Assembly (NCBI GenBank): GCA_902478715.1
Contig: CABSMC010000015.1
Coordinates: forward strand, 1-43,533
Length of the DNA: 43,533 bases
From: an uncultured Adlercreutzia sp.
GTDB taxonomy: Bacteria; Actinomycetota; Coriobacteriia; Coriobacteriales; Eggerthellaceae
Direction of reading: 5' to 3'
Position numbers and translations under genes: made by a program. The number at the start of each line of letters is the position of its first letter. Position 1 is the first letter of the stretch. Below, piece after piece: positions 39,802-43,533 of this stretch. The notes below the pieces were generated by a model. The model had not been told where the DNA came from. It saw nothing but the letters and a program-made list of their open reading frames with translations, and did not search any database.

Positions 39802-42375
39802 CTACACCGCGACGATGTTCACCAGACGGCCGGGGACGTAGACTTCCTTCTTCACCGTCTTGCCCTCCAGGGCGGCGGCCACGGCCTCGCGGGCGGCGGC
39901 GAGCACCTCGGGCTCCGGGGCATCGGCGGCCACGGTCACGCGGCCCTTGATCTTGCCGCAGATCTGCACGGCCAGCTCCACCTCGTCGGCGCGGGCCTGA
40001 TCGGGGTCGTATTCCGGCCACGGCTGGTCGTAGACGAAACCCTCGCGGCCCAGCGCCTCGCGCCACAGCTCGTCGGCCAGATGGGGCGTGAACGGCGCCA
40101 CGAGCTTCACCAGCACCTCGGCCACTTCCGCGTCGAGCGCGCGATGGTCCTCGCAGGCGGCACGGTCGGCGGGGCTGAACGCGCGCAGGTACTCGCCAGC
40201 GGCGTTCGACAGCTCCATGATGGCGGCGATGGCGGTGTTGAAGTTGTTGCGCTCGATGTCGGCCGACACCTTCTCCACCACGCGATGGCGCTCGCGGACG
40301 AGCTTCTTCGCCGCGGCCACGGCCGCCTCGTCAGCCGGCTTCTGCGCGAACAGCGTCTCGTCGCCGGCCTTGCCGCACAAGTCGTGCACCTGGCGCCACA
40401 GACGGTTCAGGAACTTGTACATGCCCGGCAGGCCGTCCTCGTTCCACAGCTTCTCCTTCTCGGGCGGCCCCAAGAACAAGATGTAGGCGCGCACGGCGTC
40501 GGCGCCGTATTCGGCGATCATCTCCTCCGGCGAGACCACGTTGCCCTTCGACTTGCTCATCACATCGCCGTGGGCATCGAGTACCATGCCCTGGCACAAA
40601 AGGTTCGTGAAGGGCTCGTCGAAGTCGAGCAGGCCGCAGTCGCGCAGCACCTTGGTAAAGAAACGGCTGTAAAGCAGGTGCAGGATGGCGTGCTCGATGC
40701 CGCCGATGTACTGATCGACGGGCATCCAGGCGTTGGTCTTTTCCGGATCGAAGGGGGCGTGCACGTTGTGCGGGTCGGTGTAGCGCATGTAGTACCAGCT
40801 GGAGCACGTGAAGGTGTCCATGGTGTCGGTCTCGCGCTTGGCCGGGGCGCCGCATACGGGGCAAGTGGTGTTCACGAACCCGGCATGGGTGGCCAGCGTC
40901 TCGCCGGCAGCCAGGTCGATGTCCTCGGGCAGGCGCACGGGCAGATCTTCCTCGGGCACGGGCACCACGCCGCACTTCTCGCAGTGGATAGCGGGGATGG
41001 GGTTGCCCCAGTAGCGCTGGCGGCTGATAAGCCAGTCGCGCAGGCGAAACTCCACGGTGCGCTTGCCGCGACCCATCTCTTCCAGCGCGGCCACGATGGC
41101 TGCTTCGCCCTCGGAGTGCTTACCGCCGGTCATGCCCGTGTAGGGACCGGATTGCACGAGAACGCCCTCGGCGGCGTAGGCCTCCGGCCAGTCCACCGTG
41201 GTCACCACGCGGCCCTGCTCGTCCTTGAGTTGCGGGTACAGCGGATCGTCCTCACCCAGGATGATGGGGATGATGGGCAGATCGTACTTGCGGGCGAACT
41301 CGAAATCTCGCTGGTCGCCGCAGGGCACGGCCATGACGGCGCCGGTGCCGTAGTCGGCCACGATGTAGTCGCCCACCCACACGGGCACCTTCTCGCCATT
41401 GATGGGGTTCACCACGTAGCGACCGGTGAACGCGCCGTGCTTCTCATGGTCGCCCTGGGCGCGTTGGACGGCGGTCACCTTCTTGGCCGCCTCAACCAGC
41501 TCCATGACCGGCGCCTCGTATTCGGTGCCTTCCACGAGGCCGCGGAGCAGCTTGCTTTCCGGCGCCAGCAAGAAGAAGCTGCAGCCGAACAGCGTGTCGG
41601 CACGGGTAGTGAACACGGTGATAATATCGTCTTCCGTGGGCTCGGCCGGCGCGTTGCCGTCGCGGTCGCACAGGATGAAGTCCACGTTGGCGCCCTCGGA
41701 GCGGCCGATCCAGTTGGCCTGCTGCTGCTTCACGCGCTCGGGCCAGCCTTCCAGCTGATCCAGGTCGTCCAGCAGCTCCTGGGCGTAGTCGGTGATCTTG
41801 TAGTACCACTGGGTGAGGTCGCGCTTCTCCACCTCGGAGTCGCATCGCCAGCAGCGACCCTCGATGACCTGCTCGTTGGCGAGCACGGTGCCGCAGCTCG
41901 GACACCAGTTCACCGGCGAGTTGCGACGTTCCACGAGACCGCGCTCCCAGAACTTCAGAAAGATCCACTGGCCCCAGCGGTAGTACTCCGGATCGCACGC
42001 CACCACCTTGCGATCCCAGTCGTAGGAAAAGCCCATGCGGGAGAAGCTCTTCTTCTGGGTCTCGATGTTCTCGTAGGTCCAGATGGCCGGATGGCTGTGG
42101 TGCTTGATGGCGGCGTTCTCCGCGGGCAGGCCGAAAGCGTCCCAGCCCATGGGATGCAGCACGTCGAAGCCCTGCATCTTGGAGTAGCGGGCCGCCACGT
42201 CGCCATAGGTGTAGTTGCTCGCATGCCCCATGTGCATGTCGCCGGAGGGATACGGGAACATCTCCAGGACATACTTCTTGGGCGCATCGGAATTCTCCGG
42301 CACCGTGTACAGCCCGGCCTCTTCCCAGGCCAACTGCAAACGGGGCTCGATCTCATGGGGGTTGTAGGCTTTCAT
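39802..42375 (-). CDS. leuS: Leucyl-tRNA synthetase
   Basis: 857 residues, complete. HIGH motif as HMGH in MFPYPSGDMHMGHASNY, zinc-knuckle Cys pair CPSCGTVLANEQVIEGRCWRC, editing domain (CP1) about 225-415 with FTTRADTLFG and the GTGAVMAVPCGDQRD block that hydrolyses mischarged tRNA, catalytic second half with KMSKS as MSKSKGN, anticodon-binding domain from about 650, and the small C-terminal domain ending GRLVNIVAV. ATG with GAGGGAG. Leader is short (about 60 nt) and has no T-box features. Charges tRNA-Leu in the cytoplasm. Confidence 0.97.
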   Translation of the reverse strand: MKAYNPHEIEPRLQLAWEEAGLYTVPENSDAPKKYVLEMFPYPSGDMHMGHASNYTYGDVAARYSKMQGFDVLHPMGWDAFGLPAENAAIKHHSHPAIWTYENIETQKKSFSRMGFSYDWDRKVVACDPEYYRWGQWIFLKFWERGLVERRNSPVNWCPSCGTVLANEQVIEGRCWRCDSEVEKRDLTQWYYKITDYAQELLDDLDQLEGWPERVKQQQANWIGRSEGANVDFILCDRDGNAPAEPTEDDIITVFTTRADTLFGCSFFLLAPESKLLRGLVEGTEYEAPVMELVEAAKKVTAVQRAQGDHEKHGAFTGRYVVNPINGEKVPVWVGDYIVADYGTGAVMAVPCGDQRDFEFARKYDLPIIPIILGEDDPLYPQLKDEQGRVVTTVDWPEAYAAEGVLVQSGPYTGMTGGKHSEGEAAIVAALEEMGRGKRTVEFRLRDWLISRQRYWGNPIPAIHCEKCGVVPVPEEDLPVRLPEDIDLAAGETLATHAGFVNTTCPVCGAPAKRETDTMDTFTCSSWYYMRYTDPHNVHAPFDPEKTNAWMPVDQYIGGIEHAILHLLYSRFFTKVLRDCGLLDFDEPFTNLLCQGMVLDAHGDVMSKSKGNVVSPEEMIAEYGADAVRAYILFLGPPEKEKLWNEDGLPGMYKFLNRLWRQVHDLCGKAGDETLFAQKPADEAAVAAAKKLVRERHRVVEKVSADIERNNFNTAIAAIMELSNAAGEYLRAFSPADRAACEDHRALDAEVAEVLVKLVAPFTPHLADELWREALGREGFVYDQPWPEYDPDQARADEVELAVQICGKIKGRVTVAADAPEPEVLAAAREAVAAALEGKTVKKEVYVPGRLVNIVAV

Positions 42376-42440
42376 GGCACTCCCTCGAAAACGTGGCTTT
42401 CGACCGCGCGCATTCCCCGCGGCCGCGAGTTGATTTCCCC

Positions 42441-42446
42441 ATTATA
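42441..42446 (-). promoter_or_regulatory. -10 box of leuS
   Basis: TATAAT on the minus strand, about 66 nt upstream of the ATG, with TTTTCC 16 bp further upstream. Confidence 0.5.
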
Positions 42447-42464
42447 GCCATGATGCGCTCTTGG

Positions 42465-42494
42465 AAAAGGGGCGCCAGCGCTCGACCGCGCCCC
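42465..42494 (-). terminator. Terminator of the zinc-ribbon gene
   Basis: GGGGCGC (42469-42475) pairs with GCGCCCC (42488-42494); on the minus strand the stem is followed by TTTTCC. It lies just upstream of the leuS promoter. Confidence 0.65.
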
Positions 42495-42527
42495 TCACGG
42501 GACAGACGGCGGCTATACGTTCCGCCC

Positions 42528-42761
42528 CTAGCGCACCCGGCGCAGAGAAGCGCCGCAGTTCCAGCAGGTCTCCCGGGAACCGTCGTTGTCGGCAGCGCAC
42601 ACGGCACAGGTGCGGCGCCCCAGCGGCACCTCCTCGGGCACGGCCCCCGGCAGGGGTACGTCGGCCTCCTCATCGGCCAAGCGCGCCATGGCGGCGCGAA
42701 TGCCCTGCACGCCCGTGATGTGCGCCACTTCCAGCGCATCTTTCCTATGATTTGCCGTCAT
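42528..42761 (-). CDS. Small zinc-ribbon protein
   Basis: 77 residues from ATG 42761 (GAAGGGGTGCGGAA upstream). The N-terminal half is mainly helical (MTANHRKDALEVAHITGVQGIRA), the C-terminal half holds two CxxC pairs (CAVCAADNDGSRETCWNCG), the form of a zinc ribbon. Divergent from engB by 83 bp, with an own terminator. Function unknown; such ribbons bind nucleic acid or protein partners. Confidence 0.75.
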   Translation of the reverse strand: MTANHRKDALEVAHITGVQGIRAAMARLADEEADVPLPGAVPEEVPLGRRTCAVCAADNDGSRETCWNCGASLRRVR

Positions 42762-42844
42762 TTCCGCACCCCTTCGCCCTTCGACCGTCCAATTCAAGTA
42801 CCATGATAGCGAAATACCGCGATCCCCTCCGCGAAGGAGCACCC

Positions 42845-43429
42845 ATGAACTTCCACAACGCATCGTTTAAAGCCGCTTACGGCACCTCGGAGCAACTGCC
42901 AGCATCCACGGGTCCCGAGGTTTCCTTTGCGGGACGCTCGAACGTGGGTAAGTCGTCGTTGCTCAACAAGCTCATGTACCGCAAGGGCCTGGCGAAAGTG
43001 TCGTCCACGCCGGGCAAGACGGCCACCATCAACTTCTACGATGTGGACGGCCACGATCTCGTGGATCTGCCTGGCTACGGGTACGCGAAAGTGTCGAAAG
43101 CAGAAAAGGGCCGATGGAGTGAGCTCATCGAGGGCTACTACAATCAAGATCGTGACTTCGCACTCGTGGTGTCGCTCATCGACATCCGCCACGAGCCCTC
43201 GGCGCTCGACCGCAACATGGTTCAGTTTCTCATGGACGCCGAGCTGCCCTTCGCCATCGCGCTGACCAAAGCGGATAAGCTGTCGAAGCAGCAGCAGATG
43301 AAGCAGCGCGCCGCCATCAAGAAGGCGCTCAAGCTGCCGGGTGGCGTGCCCATGGTGGTGACGTCGTCGGAGAAGGGCGACGGCATCGACGAGCTGCGCG
43401 CCCTCATCAACCGCGCCATCGAGAGATAA
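42845..43429 (+). CDS. engB: Ribosome biogenesis GTPase EngB/YsxC
   Basis: 194 residues from ATG 42845 (GAAGGAGCACCC). G1 GRSNVGKSS, G3 region DLPGYGYA, G4 TKAD, G5 TSSEKGDG, and switch region SSTPGKTATINFY are those of the TrmE-Era-EngA-EngB GTPase group. EngB acts in late assembly of the large ribosomal subunit and is generally essential. Length is normal. No partner gene (clpX, lon) follows in the window, which ends in a tandem repeat. Confidence 0.96.
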   Translation: MNFHNASFKAAYGTSEQLPASTGPEVSFAGRSNVGKSSLLNKLMYRKGLAKVSSTPGKTATINFYDVDGHDLVDLPGYGYAKVSKAEKGRWSELIEGYYNQDRDFALVVSLIDIRHEPSALDRNMVQFLMDAELPFAIALTKADKLSKQQQMKQRAAIKKALKLPGGVPMVVTSSEKGDGIDELRALINRAIER

Positions 43430-43432
43430 GGG

Positions 43433-43504
43433 CCGCAAGCCCCGAGACGTGCAGCAAGCCCCGAGGCGTGCCGCAAGCTCCAAGGCGTACCGCAAGCTGA
43501 AAGC
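43433..43504. repeat. Tandem repeat of 19-bp units downstream of engB
   Basis: Three and a half units of the form CCGCAAGCCCCGAGACGTG start at 43433, 43452, 43471 and 43490 (last one partial), with up to about five differences between units. It begins three bases after the engB stop. No frame or hairpin is obvious. Confidence 0.75.
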
Positions 43505-43533
43505 TCATCCCCCATGGAGCAAAATATGGCGGG

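Noticed and set aside
42376..42440. T-box riboswitch in front of leuS
   Set aside because: The leader is only about 60 nt and shows neither a T-box sequence nor a specifier stem.
39676..42447. A 923-codon open frame antisense to leuS
   Set aside because: GC-rich codon bias leaves the opposite strand free of stops; the product is His/Gly/Ala-rich with no domain, and leuS on the other strand is certain.

Overview
The window reads as a chromosomal piece of a high-GC anaerobic actinobacterium, most likely of the Eggerthellaceae (class Coriobacteriia). The grounds are a Tat-exported lipoprotein flavin reductase divergent from a membrane-spanning LuxR regulator (a pairing that recurs in Eggerthella and its relatives), small two-component/ABC modules, a Tad pilus operon, and strong GC bias with ATG/GTG/TTG starts. 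The genus cannot be fixed from the sequence alone.

Layout. 1-3652 (minus): Tad/Flp pilus operon, CpaB/RcpC, TadZ/CpaE, CpaF/TadA and the start of a TadB-like gene cut by the window edge. 3811-3986: terminator, tRNA-Val(TAC) and its promoter. 4088-9521: three-gene ABC-2 exporter (minus) divergent from a DesK/LiaS-type kinase and NarL-type regulator whose transcript looks leaderless. 9666-10672: two decayed genes (AraC, EamA), each missing its middle, then a 162-bp element with perfect 29-bp inverted ends. 10827-13799: pentapeptide-repeat protein, EamA exporter, divergent LysR. 13883-17199: AT-richer pair, flavin reductase and 12-TM-type LuxR. 17248-18726: HTH-ART (DUF3990-like) protein with a small partner and a dyad operator, a probable toxin-antitoxin unit.

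18804-20518 (minus): ABC-F ATPase with a long leader that holds a three-codon uORF, a terminator-type stem overlapping the uORF stop and a palindrome that buries the ribosome-binding site; this looks like ribosome-mediated attenuation. 20573-22732 (plus): GntR(YtrA)-ABC ATPase-permease operon under a near-perfect dyad. 22757-22869: three-copy inverted/direct repeat. 22917-24933: MarR-MATE operon with a 53-bp dyad over the promoter. 24935-30650 (minus): OmpR regulator, a 30-residue coupled ORF, an intramembrane-type kinase, ABC ATPase and a 1027-residue FtsX permease.

30803-43429: housekeeping genes (coaBC, a 3-phosphoglycerate dehydrogenase-like gene, leuS, engB) mixed with regulators (TetR, hybrid kinase), a SanA/YdcF protein and unknowns. 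Two intergenic elements, 32330-32521 and 39586-39785, share conserved single-stranded blocks, while their long stems have different sequences and remain complementary. This covariation between two copies is the strongest hint in the window of an undescribed structured RNA or DNA element.

Common theme: much of the window is drug or envelope-stress response equipment (four ABC systems, MATE, EamA, ABC-F), each beside its own regulator and often with a visible operator.
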